DNA of 64,000 bases from Alistipes senegalensis JC50 (GTDB lineage: Bacteria; Bacteroidota; Bacteroidia; Bacteroidales; Rikenellaceae): contig NZ_CP102252.1 of assembly GCF_025145645.1 (NCBI RefSeq), forward strand, positions 1,612,001 through 1,676,000, written 5' to 3'. The stretch's first letter is position 1; each line of letters begins with the position of its first letter. The translations under genes and the position numbers were made by a program. The notes beneath the pieces were generated by a model. It was given only the letters and a program-made list of their open reading frames with translations. It had not been told where the DNA came from and did no database searches. Below, one piece after another: positions 33,867 to 42,281 of this stretch.

Positions 33867-36656
33867 TTATTCGTTTATATCTTTCACGCAGCGCACGCCA
33901 CCCGAATTGCCTGTACCGGTCAACAAATACAGTACGCCGTTATTCTGGCTAACGGAAAATCCGGGGCGGCTCGAGTCGAACTGGAAGCGGGTGCGCGAAA
34001 AATGGTTGTTGAGTGTCCAGTTTCCGTCATTGCCGATTCGGGAGTGCATCAGCGCCAATTCCCGCTGGTTGGGGATACGGTATCCTGCCGGACACGGGGA
34101 GTTGCCTGCGCTTGCCGCGCTCCTCAGCGACTCCCAATTATATCCATGGCCTCCGGATGGCGTGTTTAGAACTTCGAATATCCTCCAAGGTTTGTTAGCC
34201 GCCTCGCGTTCGTGGTGCTCGGGCAGTTCGGCGGTCTGGAAATAGCCGCGGATGGATTGCTGATCGATTCGGGCAAGCGAGATCCTGCGGGTCGTCGCAT
34301 CGTAGGTAACCAGATCGTCGGGCATAACGGTTTCGGCCGCCGTGCGCGGAACTCCCAGATTGCGGACACAACGATAATAGACAGGAGTAGTCATCACACC
34401 GGTTTGATAATTCTGGGAGAGTCTTCCGGTCGAAGAGCCTTCGGAAGACCACAGGATTGTGGGATCGTCGTAAGTATTACCTGATGTACCCGATTTGCCG
34501 AGGACCGTACTGCTGACGAAATACTGCTCCTGCCCCTGAGCCCAGGTCGTTTTCCGATAGAGCCGGGCCCGCGGGTCGAAGCTCCATTCGCCGATCCATA
34601 GATCGGTCAGCTGGTTGATGGACGCCAGATACCATTGCACCTCGCTCTCGTCGATCGTGCCGTCGCCGTCGTTGTCGCGGTTCATCCGCAGACACTTGTA
34701 TTTGGCAGCCTCGTAATCAGACTTCATGGTCCAGGTCGACGTCGTGACGTAATCGCTCCAGCGTTTGGTCGTACTGCCGGCAAGCCACATCCGGAGCGAG
34801 TTCGCACGTCCGTTGTTCGGGTCGTTGTATGTCGGGTTGGAAACGGTGTTTCCCGTTTTTTCGAAACTGACCGGTGTTTCGTCCTGCATCATCTGCGTGC
34901 CCCAGGCGGTGAAATTATCTTCGTCCATAGAGTTGTACATGGTCTGGATCGAGGACTGGCGGATCGAATAGATGGCGTTGGTCTTCGTGCTCTGGCGATC
35001 GGGGCTGTACGCCAGATTCGAAAGGATGTTCATGACCCGCGCCTGCTGGTTGACGAATTTCTTCCACAAGCCGTTCACGGCCGTTTCCGAAGGATCGGTC
35101 GGGCTCGTCTCGTAATAATATTCGTCGACGAATGCCGTGAAGCGCATGTAGTCGCTACTGTCGAACAGGTGGTCGGAGCCCCCGCTTCCGCTGGTACGGT
35201 AACGCTCCTTGCAGGCCTGAAGGATATTCACCAGCTGGTCGACATACAGCAGTTTGTCCGTCCCGTTCGCCACGTCAGTCATATAGGTGTCCAGCGAGAC
35301 CGTCCCCGTGTAGACCGCATCGTCGCCCGGATAGGCGCGGAAATCGGTGCTACTGTAGAAGTTGCTGCTGTTCTTGCTGTTGATCCGGAACTTTATCCAC
35401 TTGTAGTCGGCCGGATGTTCGCCGGCGGCGCCCCGCGAGAAGGGGGTGTTGACGTCCCAGGTCATGGTCTCGTCCACGTTGCTCTGGTGGAAACTCAGGG
35501 TGAACACCTCGTTGTACGCGTCCAGCTCCTTGATCTGCAGCGCCATCACGACATCGCCCTCGGCTCCGGGACGCCGTTCGTCCTCCGCCGTGCCTTTACT
35601 CGAATCGACTTCGATGATGATTTTATCCACCGATACTATTTTCACGTTGTAGGTGTAGTAAGTGTTGCGGAGCAAGTTGTAGTCGTCGACGCCTTCCACG
35701 CCTCCGAGATGGACCGTATAGACCACATCGGCCGATATTTCCACGCCCGACGACGCGTCCTTGTAGCGTATGTCACCCCGCAACTGGACGCAGGTTCCGG
35801 TCTTCGGCGCATAGGTATAGTCGCCGTTGGCGACCTCGATTCCCGCGCCGGTCGGGGTCTTGTCTTGTTTCTCGCGCAGCGCATACTGCTCCTCATAGGT
35901 GCCCGCCGTGACGGGAATCTCGGCCCGGGGCGTCAGGACGCTCTCCAGCGAATAGAAGGCGAAGGTCTTGCCGTCCTCCTCGAAATGGGCCCACTCCGTA
36001 TCGAAGCACTCCGCGGGGTCGGTGCACAGGTCGGTGCGCGAAGCCATCATCCCCGCCTTGCGTGGAACCGACACGACGCGCCAGTCGTCGGAAGTGAAGG
36101 TGACGCCCGAAGCCTCGGTGACGCGGAAGCGGATTTTGGAGTCGACGCGTGTCAGCGGCACGGTAACCTGAACGGGCCCGTCGGCCGTGACAGTGACATT
36201 CTCGGCGACGCCCGTCATCAGGAAGTTGGTGCCCCGTTCGATGAACTTGCCCCGGATGTTCACCACGCACGAATCCAACGCCGCACGCGAGGCGATGCCG
36301 TCGAGCATCTCGCGGGTAATGTCGACGACCGTATTGTCCGTATTGGCAATGGCGGCCACGCTTTTCCCCGTGCCGCACGTCAGGCCGCCGATGGTTCCGG
36401 TCCAGCTCGATGCGCTCAGGCTGGAGATATAGTTGCGGCAATCGACCGACCCGTCCGGGTTGAATATGAAGATGTAGAGGTTGTTGATCCGCTGTTCGTC
36501 GGCATCGGCCGACACGGCGCGGGTCTTCACGTCGTTCTGCGAAGAGGCGACGCTCAGCGTCAGCGAGGCAAACTCGCCATGCGTTCCGGGCAATTCATCC
36601 TTCGAGCACGCCGCGACGGCCAGACATATCCAAACTATATGGAATAATCGTTTCAT
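33867..36656 (-). CDS. Large fimbrial lipoprotein (DUF4906-like), last gene of the fimbrillin operon
   Basis: 929 residues from the ATG at 36656, which gives the lipoprotein signal AVAAC; the reading frame also runs to a TTG at 36665. The N-terminal third resembles fimbrillin-type domains (RINNLYIFIFNPDGSV, TNFLMTGVAENVTV, VPLTRVDSKIRFRV). The C-terminal part has LRMNRDNDGDGTIDESEVQWYLAS (calcium-type loop) and NSPCPAGYRIPNQRELALM with a terminal GGVRCVKD, typical of DUF4906 surface proteins. Likely the tip or anchoring subunit of a fimbria. It starts 5 bp after the preceding fimbrillin stop. Confidence 0.75.
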   Translation of the reverse strand: MKRLFHIVWICLAVAACSKDELPGTHGEFASLTLSVASSQNDVKTRAVSADADEQRINNLYIFIFNPDGSVDCRNYISSLSASSWTGTIGGLTCGTGKSVAAIANTDNTVVDITREMLDGIASRAALDSCVVNIRGKFIERGTNFLMTGVAENVTVTADGPVQVTVPLTRVDSKIRFRVTEASGVTFTSDDWRVVSVPRKAGMMASRTDLCTDPAECFDTEWAHFEEDGKTFAFYSLESVLTPRAEIPVTAGTYEEQYALREKQDKTPTGAGIEVANGDYTYAPKTGTCVQLRGDIRYKDASSGVEISADVVYTVHLGGVEGVDDYNLLRNTYYTYNVKIVSVDKIIIEVDSSKGTAEDERRPGAEGDVVMALQIKELDAYNEVFTLSFHQSNVDETMTWDVNTPFSRGAAGEHPADYKWIKFRINSKNSSNFYSSTDFRAYPGDDAVYTGTVSLDTYMTDVANGTDKLLYVDQLVNILQACKERYRTSGSGGSDHLFDSSDYMRFTAFVDEYYYETSPTDPSETAVNGLWKKFVNQQARVMNILSNLAYSPDRQSTKTNAIYSIRQSSIQTMYNSMDEDNFTAWGTQMMQDETPVSFEKTGNTVSNPTYNDPNNGRANSLRMWLAGSTTKRWSDYVTTSTWTMKSDYEAAKYKCLRMNRDNDGDGTIDESEVQWYLASINQLTDLWIGEWSFDPRARLYRKTTWAQGQEQYFVSSTVLGKSGTSGNTYDDPTILWSSEGSSTGRLSQNYQTGVMTTPVYYRCVRNLGVPRTAAETVMPDDLVTYDATTRRISLARIDQQSIRGYFQTAELPEHHEREAANKPWRIFEVLNTPSGGHGYNWESLRSAASAGNSPCPAGYRIPNQRELALMHSRIGNDGNWTLNNHFSRTRFQFDSSRPGFSVSQNNGVLYLLTGTGNSGGVRCVKDINE

Positions 36657-36661
36657 AATCG

Positions 36662-37687
36662 TCAATCGAAATCGGGGACATCAATGGTTTCCTGGTTCCA
36701 GTCCTGCACCACACAGGTCAGCGCCATCTCGCCGAACGGGGTGAACTTCAGTCTGAAAACATATCGCTTGCTGGCTTCGATGCTGCCGGAGACGACGAAA
36801 TCGCCGATATTCCGAACTATTGCAGATTCCCGCGTCACGCCGTTCGACGTGTAGCGGACCGTGACGGTGAGCAGGTCGTCGTCATCGATCTGTTGCGGCC
36901 AAAGCATCGCGCAGCCCGTTGCGGAGGAGACCGGCTGGTAGACGGGATAGACGGCAACCAGCGAATTGCCCTGCAACGTGCCGTCCGCCTCCGAGAGCGC
37001 GTACTCCCTGTCGGCGGCGTCCGTCGCTAAGGTCTGCGTGATGGCGTCCGGCAGTTCGTGGTGGCAGGTGGCCTTATGCAGGAACTTTCCGAGACGGATT
37101 CCGGTTATGCGTATCGACTGTCCCTCGGAGAGCGTGCCGTCGACGCTGGCTTCGAAGACCACGGCCGCCAACGCATGGCGGAATGTCAGCGGCACCCTGC
37201 CGCCCTCTTTCGTCCGGTCGAGGGCCGGGGCGCTCAGCAGCAGGTCGCGGTGATCCGCCACGGCGTCGGGAACGGCATAGGTGACGCGCGGAGCGCCTGT
37301 CCCGCATGAGACGGAGACCGCCGCATCGGTGTCATACGGAGCATAGGCGAAGAAGCTGACCTTTCCCTGGGGCCAGTATTTCGTCGGAGAATAGGTCCAG
37401 TCCCCTCCGGCGGGGCGTGTCACCCGGACATTGTACATGTAATCGGGCTTCGAAGCGGCGGCATCGTAGCTGCCCTGGGGCGAATAGTAGGCGAAAACCC
37501 CGAAGTCGGCAAAGTTGCCGTCGTCGGTCTGTACGCCTTTCGTCCATGGAACGGCCGAATCCCCTATCCGGTCGTCGAACCGGATGGCGTCGTCCGCGGG
37601 TTGCAGGGCTTCATCCCCTCCCCTGCCGCACGATATAAGAGTCGTCAGGCTGAAAACCGCCCAAAGCCAATATCTTCGTGTTTCCAT
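36662..37687 (-). CDS. Fimbrillin-family lipoprotein (second)
   Basis: 341 residues; the ATG at 37687 gives a good lipoprotein signal (LTTLISC), while the longer frame to 37750 does not. Two-domain fimbrillin pattern: FGVFAYYSPQGSYD, the YWPQGKVSFFAYAPYD signature of Mfa-like/fimbrillin proteins and VPLTFRHALAAVVFEA. Such lipoproteins are exported, lipidated, cleaved outside and assembled by strand exchange. Probably an accessory or minor pilin beside the one at 37803. Confidence 0.82.
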   Translation of the reverse strand: METRRYWLWAVFSLTTLISCGRGGDEALQPADDAIRFDDRIGDSAVPWTKGVQTDDGNFADFGVFAYYSPQGSYDAAASKPDYMYNVRVTRPAGGDWTYSPTKYWPQGKVSFFAYAPYDTDAAVSVSCGTGAPRVTYAVPDAVADHRDLLLSAPALDRTKEGGRVPLTFRHALAAVVFEASVDGTLSEGQSIRITGIRLGKFLHKATCHHELPDAITQTLATDAADREYALSEADGTLQGNSLVAVYPVYQPVSSATGCAMLWPQQIDDDDLLTVTVRYTSNGVTRESAIVRNIGDFVVSGSIEASKRYVFRLKFTPFGEMALTCVVQDWNQETIDVPDFD

Positions 37688-37802
37688 ATCCGTAACTTGT
37701 AAATCGTATCGGACCGCCGGGCGGTCCGGTTTGTACTCCGGGAGGGACATTCAACCCTCCCGGAATTTCGTGAGGCCGGCGCATGCGTGCGGCCAGAGCG
37801 TC

Positions 37803-38885
37803 TTAGATCTCCATGGCTGCGTTGGAATCCTCCCAATCCACTACCGACGTCTCGAACAGGATAGGTTCGAGGTTGCCGGTGACGGTCAGCGTATAGGTAA
37901 TGCGCTTGTTCATCTTCCAGATCTCTTCCTCCTCCGTATCGCCGGTAACTTTCTTGCTGCTGAACGGAACCGTGTAGTCGGCATACGTGTCGGCCGAACC
38001 GAACAGATACTGGGGGGTTGCGTTATTATCCTTGTAATAGATCTTGCAGGAAATCGTAAGGGTGCCGCCGGTCATGTCTCCGTCACCGGTTTTTGCGGCG
38101 AACTCCTGCGGAAGCAGTATCAGTGCCTTGTCCGCATCATAGAGATTTTTTGCTTCCGCATTGGTGATTTCCTTGGTCTCGGGGAAAACTGCCGTATATT
38201 CGGTCAGGTTGCCTTCAGTAATGCTCCAGCTGGCAGCGCCGGCGGCCGAGAGGGTGAAGGTGCCCTTCGACTCGAGGTTTCTCAGCTTGATGCCGTTCTC
38301 CTTCACGTCGATGAAGACACCGTCGCCCTTGGCCTTGGCCTTGAAACGCACCTGCGTCATCGCGTGTTTGAACTGGAGGGGAACCTTCACGGCCGGACTT
38401 GCCTTGGCGACATTCAGCGCCGAGGCGTACATGAGATCCACCTGGCCGGCATCGTCGGCAGGAACGGTATAGTCCGTCATGATCATTCCGTCGCCCTTCG
38501 TATATGCAACCGGAATCGCAACGCCGTTCTTGGTGTAGGGCGCATAGGCGTAAAAACTGAGGGTTTCTCCCTGGGTCGGCCAGTAGCGGATGTCGCTCGT
38601 GTTCTTGTAGTCCCATTTCGTGCCGTCGGAAACGATCTCGGTGCCGGCATCGGCCTTGCCCATGTAGGGGCTGTCCGAGGTGCTGATAAAGGCCGTTACG
38701 CCGAAGACGTTGCCCGATGCGGCGAACTCGGGGTTGTTGTCGAACGGATTGCCGCGGGTGATGTTCGAATAGGTGTTGAAGCCGATAGCGTTGCCGGCAT
38801 TGGTCAGGGCGGAGTCGACCACGCTTTCCTTTGCGCAGCCGGCCAGTGCGAAGGCCGCCAGAGCGATGAGAACAGATCTTTTCAT
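37803..38885 (-). CDS. Fimbrillin-family lipoprotein (first, likely major subunit)
   Basis: 360 residues with signal FALAGC (Cys17). The fimbrillin landmarks are clear: FGVTAFISTSD, IRYWPTQGETLSFYAYAPY and VPLQFKHAMTQVRFKA. It ends in a short acidic tail (VVDWEDSNAAMEI) that could act as the donor strand. Composition is less GC-extreme and codons look well adapted, fitting a highly expressed major subunit (inference). 44 bp after the DUF5119 gene. Confidence 0.85.
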   Translation of the reverse strand: MKRSVLIALAAFALAGCAKESVVDSALTNAGNAIGFNTYSNITRGNPFDNNPEFAASGNVFGVTAFISTSDSPYMGKADAGTEIVSDGTKWDYKNTSDIRYWPTQGETLSFYAYAPYTKNGVAIPVAYTKGDGMIMTDYTVPADDAGQVDLMYASALNVAKASPAVKVPLQFKHAMTQVRFKAKAKGDGVFIDVKENGIKLRNLESKGTFTLSAAGAASWSITEGNLTEYTAVFPETKEITNAEAKNLYDADKALILLPQEFAAKTGDGDMTGGTLTISCKIYYKDNNATPQYLFGSADTYADYTVPFSSKKVTGDTEEEEIWKMNKRITYTLTVTGNLEPILFETSVVDWEDSNAAMEI

Positions 38886-38929
38886 TTTTTTCTTTTTTTT
38901 ATGGTGTTTGTAAAATCATGTTTCGTCGG

Positions 38930-39919
38930 TTACATCGGGATGTCGACATCGATGTCCTCCCATTCCTCCAGGTCGGGGTCGAAGGCGCCGTCGCCGTTGC
39001 CGATCACCTCGGGAAGTTCGATCTCCACCTCGATATGGATGATCTTGTGCGTCGCGCCCTGCGTCACGCGGATGGCATCGGTGACATCGAGCGAGACGGG
39101 ATGTTTTTCGCCGTTGAGCAGCACGAACTCCATCTCCATCAGGTAGCGCACGCCCGTCTCATCGTGCAGGCCGAACGTCGCCAGCTGTCTGGTGATGGTG
39201 CCGTTGCGCGGGTCTTCCGCATCGAAGCAGCGGTTGTTCAGCACGAACTCGTGGCAGACCTGCAGCGAATGCGGCTTGTCCGAATCGAGGTAATAGCCGC
39301 CCGAAAGATTCTTCAGGTGGGTGCGGGGCGCCCCCGCGGCATATTTGAGCCCCTTGACATGCACCCTGATGTCGGCCACCGAGATGATGCGGGTCGGAGC
39401 AGTCTGATAGACTGCCGCCGGGGCGGGTTCCATGCCGTGGGGTTTGGTCCGGAAATATTCGATCATCTTGCGGGTCACCTCGATATTTCGGACTACGCTT
39501 CCGGCCACCGTGTCGGGCTCCCCGATGAAGGATTCCGCTCGGGTGCCGCCGCCGAGCGACGTGAAGTTGGGGGACACCGCCCTGCCCATCAGGGCGAAGG
39601 TCTCCAGCCGGTCGGTTCCCGCGCTTTCGATATTCCTGTATTCATCCAGCGTATTGTTCAGCACGACAACACTATAGGAGCCTTCGGGCAGTGAGAGGTC
39701 CACTTTCCGGGAGTCGTTGCTCCGGACCACGTCGAAAGCCGCGCCGTTGCGGTCGAACACGAATGCCGAAACGCCGTTGGGCGTCAGCCGCGCCGGAGTC
39801 CAGTCGGCCTCGATACGGACGGTGGCGCGGTCGACGGTGGCATAATAAAGGTCGTCGCGCCAGCAGGAGGAGAGCGCCAGAACGCCTGCAAGAGCCGATA
39901 TAATCAGTATGTTTTTCAT
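38930..39919 (-). CDS. DUF5119-type fimbrial lipoprotein
   Basis: 329 residues from the ATG at 39919, which overlaps the upstream gene's stop (ATGA) and yields the signal LALSSC. The sequence TVDRATVRIEADWTPA, VSAFVFDRNGA, YSVVVLNNTLDEYRNI and GMEPAPAAVYQTAPTRI fits DUF5119, a regular second gene in Bacteroidales fimbrillin operons. Its acidic end (DLEEWEDIDVDIPM) resembles that of other subunits. Likely an anchor or assembly-related subunit; the exact role is unknown. Confidence 0.78.
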   Translation of the reverse strand: MKNILIISALAGVLALSSCWRDDLYYATVDRATVRIEADWTPARLTPNGVSAFVFDRNGAAFDVVRSNDSRKVDLSLPEGSYSVVVLNNTLDEYRNIESAGTDRLETFALMGRAVSPNFTSLGGGTRAESFIGEPDTVAGSVVRNIEVTRKMIEYFRTKPHGMEPAPAAVYQTAPTRIISVADIRVHVKGLKYAAGAPRTHLKNLSGGYYLDSDKPHSLQVCHEFVLNNRCFDAEDPRNGTITRQLATFGLHDETGVRYLMEMEFVLLNGEKHPVSLDVTDAIRVTQGATHKIIHIEVEIELPEVIGNGDGAFDPDLEEWEDIDVDIPM

Positions 39920-41211
39920 TTTGCAACCTCCTTTTTTCTGTAATGCAACAGCCATACCAGCGAAATCCGCGCCCTCGTAGGACCGATCCAGTTCAGCCGA
40001 CGGGTCTCCCACGGGTAACGGACGACCTTGATGTCGCCGTACTTCGTGTCGCGCACTCGGTCGTAGGCCTCATAGTTCGAACGCAGGTAACCGACTCCCA
40101 ACGTGTATTCCATACGCAGGCTGCGGCTGCGTCCGATGCGGTGCGCATAGCCCAGGCTCAGCCCGGCATCGAAGAAGTCGCCCTGGGAACCGTCGTCGTT
40201 GAAGACCTGAAAGTCGAATTTTCCGCCGCCGCCGTACAAGCCGAGGTGCCAGCCCGTCATGACATCTCGTTTGGCGCGATCGCCCAGCCAATATCTTATT
40301 TCGCCATGTCCTGCCAGAAGCTGCATCGTCAGGTCCGACTTGTTGCTCCGCCACCACGGGAACATCCACTCCCCGGCAACGGACCAGCGTTTGCCCATCG
40401 GGACTTCGAGCTCGACGTTGAGCGCCGAGGCCAGGTCGAAGAGCAGGTTGCTCTTCACGGCCAGCAGGGGCTTGCGGACGAACGTCGGTTCCATGGCCGG
40501 CGACTCCGGAACGGGTTGCGGAGCCGGCATCTGCACGGTGTCTGGTTCTACGACCGGTCCGGGTTCTGACTCGGGTTCCGGCTCGACCGTCGGTTCGGGC
40601 GCATGGGGAACCGACTGGAACACGATGATGCAGGTTGCGCCGGCCCGCAGATAACGCAGATGGTTGTTTACGATGTGCCGCCATGCCGCACCGTCGCCCA
40701 CCTGTTTTAGCCGCCACTCTTTGGTCGCGGAGTCAACGTCCGAATTGATGATCTCCAGAACTCGCGCCCGATGGGGACATCGGTCGTCATCGGCAATCCG
40801 TTGGGCCAGTCCCGCCCAATCTTCGCCGATAGAACATATCTGCACCTTCTCTCGCACGATGTCGGGATGCTTCCAATACACATAGGTGCGCGTAGCCCGA
40901 GCCCGTTCTTCCGCGAGTTTGATGTTGCGTTCCAACATGCCCTCGGGTGATGCCGACGCGATGATGACAATGGAATCGAGATTATCCCTGACTTCCGGTC
41001 TGTTAAGCATGGTGTCGAGTTTGGCGAGCGACTCCTCGTTTGTCAGATACTTCTTTTCGAGCAGAGACCGGTCGAAACGGAAATACAGACGAATGATCGC
41101 GCTCGTATCCCTCCGCAGGGATAAATCGGATACGGCATGTTGCGCATGGCTGTCATTCAGACAACAAACGCACGCCAGCATCAATAAGAATATCTTCCGT
41201 CGCAACTCCAT
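39916..41211 (-). CDS. DUF3575/OmpA-like outer membrane protein, first gene of the fimbrial operon
   Basis: 431 residues with signal peptide (ending DSHAQ). The N-terminal domain (about 35-160) looks OmpA-like (RLYFRFDRSLLEKKYLTN, IASASPEGMLERNIKLAEERA). A Pro/Glu-rich linker (about 205-240) leads to a DUF3575 beta-barrel (KSNLLFDLASALNVELEVPMGKRW onward). Proteins of this plan head fimbrillin operons and probably anchor the fiber in the outer membrane. Its stop overlaps the DUF5119 start. No standard promoter lies directly upstream; the two invertible promoters at 41519-42082 are the apparent source of transcription. Confidence 0.82.
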   Translation of the reverse strand: MELRRKIFLLMLACVCCLNDSHAQHAVSDLSLRRDTSAIIRLYFRFDRSLLEKKYLTNEESLAKLDTMLNRPEVRDNLDSIVIIASASPEGMLERNIKLAEERARATRTYVYWKHPDIVREKVQICSIGEDWAGLAQRIADDDRCPHRARVLEIINSDVDSATKEWRLKQVGDGAAWRHIVNNHLRYLRAGATCIIVFQSVPHAPEPTVEPEPESEPGPVVEPDTVQMPAPQPVPESPAMEPTFVRKPLLAVKSNLLFDLASALNVELEVPMGKRWSVAGEWMFPWWRSNKSDLTMQLLAGHGEIRYWLGDRAKRDVMTGWHLGLYGGGGKFDFQVFNDDGSQGDFFDAGLSLGYAHRIGRSRSLRMEYTLGVGYLRSNYEAYDRVRDTKYGDIKVVRYPWETRRLNWIGPTRARISLVWLLHYRKKEVAK

Positions 41212-41518
41212 TGGACCTGTTTCGATAAAGTTTCTAAAAATTCCAATCCATCTCTGCCTTTGAGTTTTTCCTCCGCTCTCTTTTCGCTTTTGTAGGCCCG
41301 CATGACGAACCAGCGGGCTGTTTCCGATTCCTTCCGTATTGGGCGAGACGATATCTATACATGTTTATACTTGTTTTTCAATCAATCAGGGCGCATACCC
41401 GTAGTTCATGCCAATAGGTGTATTAATATGTATTACAATCGTTTATATCACCCCTCCCGGAATATCAATCATCTATTCCGTAAATCTGTAAACAGATATT
41501 CTGCTCGTTTTACGCTCT

Positions 41519-41732
41519 TTCTCTCCGCAAGAGAAAGAGCGATGGATATAATAGGTTGTAACTATCTGGTAAACAAACGGAAATCACACTCAACGGGCGG
41601 TTTATTTATATAACATTGTTGGATAAAAACCTTTCGGCGAGTTCAGCAGCCGAAAATTTCATCCGTTTTATACCGTTATTTCCATTAAATTACATAACTT
41701 TGTGTTTGTCAATATTTCTCTTGCGGAGAGAA
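41519..41732. promoter_or_regulatory. Inverton A: invertible promoter segment
   Basis: A perfect 18-bp inverted repeat, TTTCTCTTGCGGAGAGAA (41715-41732) and its complement (41519-41536), bounds 178 bp. Each site is a small recombination half-site pair TTCTCT-TGCGG-AGAGAA. A promoter -7 box lies at 41695 facing right. Inversion would move it to 41549-41556 facing the fimbrial operon. Confidence 0.88.
41695..41702 (+). promoter_or_regulatory. Promoter A inside inverton A (facing away from the fimbrial genes)
   Basis: TAACTTTG, in the context CATAACTTTGTG, 12 bp from the right crossover site. It shares the local context CATAACTTTG-N9-ATATTTCTCT-like with promoter B. The -33 region is not consensus. 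Confidence 0.65.
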
Positions 41733-41873
41733 GCAGTCTGTTTCACAACATTTTATCTTTCTACTCTCCCTATCAATCAATCGAAATCATCCATCGGAAA
41801 TGTCTCTCTGCTCCATTTTTACCGGTTGCAGGCCGTTTGCGATTTCCTTGGGCGGATTCCGTCTGCCGATACA

Positions 41874-42082
41874 TCTCTTCATGAGAGAAATAGCGAAATG
41901 ATTAGCGTTTATTCCCAGCGCCCTACGCACGAAAGCCTCCGAATCAGTTCAACAAATTCTCCTGATTGCTTAACATTTCGAATTGAAATGACCGGGATAA
42001 TTTTATTTTTCACCGAATTCTGTTGCCGTATTTCATATTTTTCATAACTTTGCGGCAGTGAGATATTTCTCTCATGAAGAGA
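41874..42082. promoter_or_regulatory. Inverton B: second invertible promoter segment
   Basis: A perfect 19-bp inverted repeat, TATTTCTCTCATGAAGAGA (42064-42082) and its complement (41874-41892), bounds 171 bp. The crossover core is TTCTCT-CATGA-AGAGA: the same arms as inverton A but a different 5-nt spacer. It contains a full promoter facing right; inversion would place its -7 box at 41904-41911 facing the fimbrial operon. Confidence 0.9.
42023..42052 (+). promoter_or_regulatory. Promoter B inside inverton B (facing away from the fimbrial genes)
   Basis: TTG (42023-42025), 19-bp spacer, TAACTTTG (42045-42052): full consensus. In this orientation it would send transcripts toward the 3' end of the recombinase gene in antisense. 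Confidence 0.85.
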
Positions 42083-42217
42083 AGTTGCATCTATCGGTCA
42101 ATCCGTTAAATGCTATTTCGAGGATTTAGCCGTCGTTTATTTCTTCAATTATCACTACCGAACCACCGATTCCTTCCGGAGAGAGATTTTCCGGTGGATT
42201 GATCCGTCGGAAAAAAT

Positions 42218-42248
42218 ATCTCTTTCAAGAATAAGCCTTGAAAGAGAT
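42218..42248 (-). terminator. Terminator of the adjacent tyrosine recombinase gene
   Basis: Perfect 12-bp stem ATCTCTTTCAAG / CTTGAAAGAGAT with a 7-nt loop. On the minus strand it is followed by ATTTTTTCC, so it ends the recombinase transcript 33 bp after its stop. Confidence 0.85.
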
Positions 42249-42281
42249 TTCCGAATAGAGGCTGATAAGGACCTTGTGCGG

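Larger units (their letters stand above)
41212..42281. other. ~1.1-kb noncoding control region of the fimbrial operon
   Basis: No gene is supported. It carries two invertible promoter segments (41519-41732 and 41874-42082), an extra small inverted repeat ATCTGT-AA-ACAGAT near 41485 and the integrase terminator at 42218. The DNA is AT-rich. I find no leftward TAnnTTTG box between 41212 and the first inverton, so the operon appears to lack a fixed promoter. Confidence 0.75.

Noticed and set aside
34635..36647. A 670-codon plus-strand ORF opposite the large fimbrial gene
   Set aside because: No motifs and biased composition; the minus-strand frame has a lipoprotein signal, fimbrillin pattern and fits the operon.
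41616..42047. A 143-codon plus-strand ORF across the invertons
   Set aside because: It crosses both promoter segments and one crossover site, would be scrambled by inversion, and has no recognisable domain.
42218..42248. The 12-bp inverted repeat as a third inverton
   Set aside because: The arms are only 7 nt apart, do not match the TTCTCT-N5-AGAGAA site, and on the minus strand a T-run follows, so it is the recombinase terminator.
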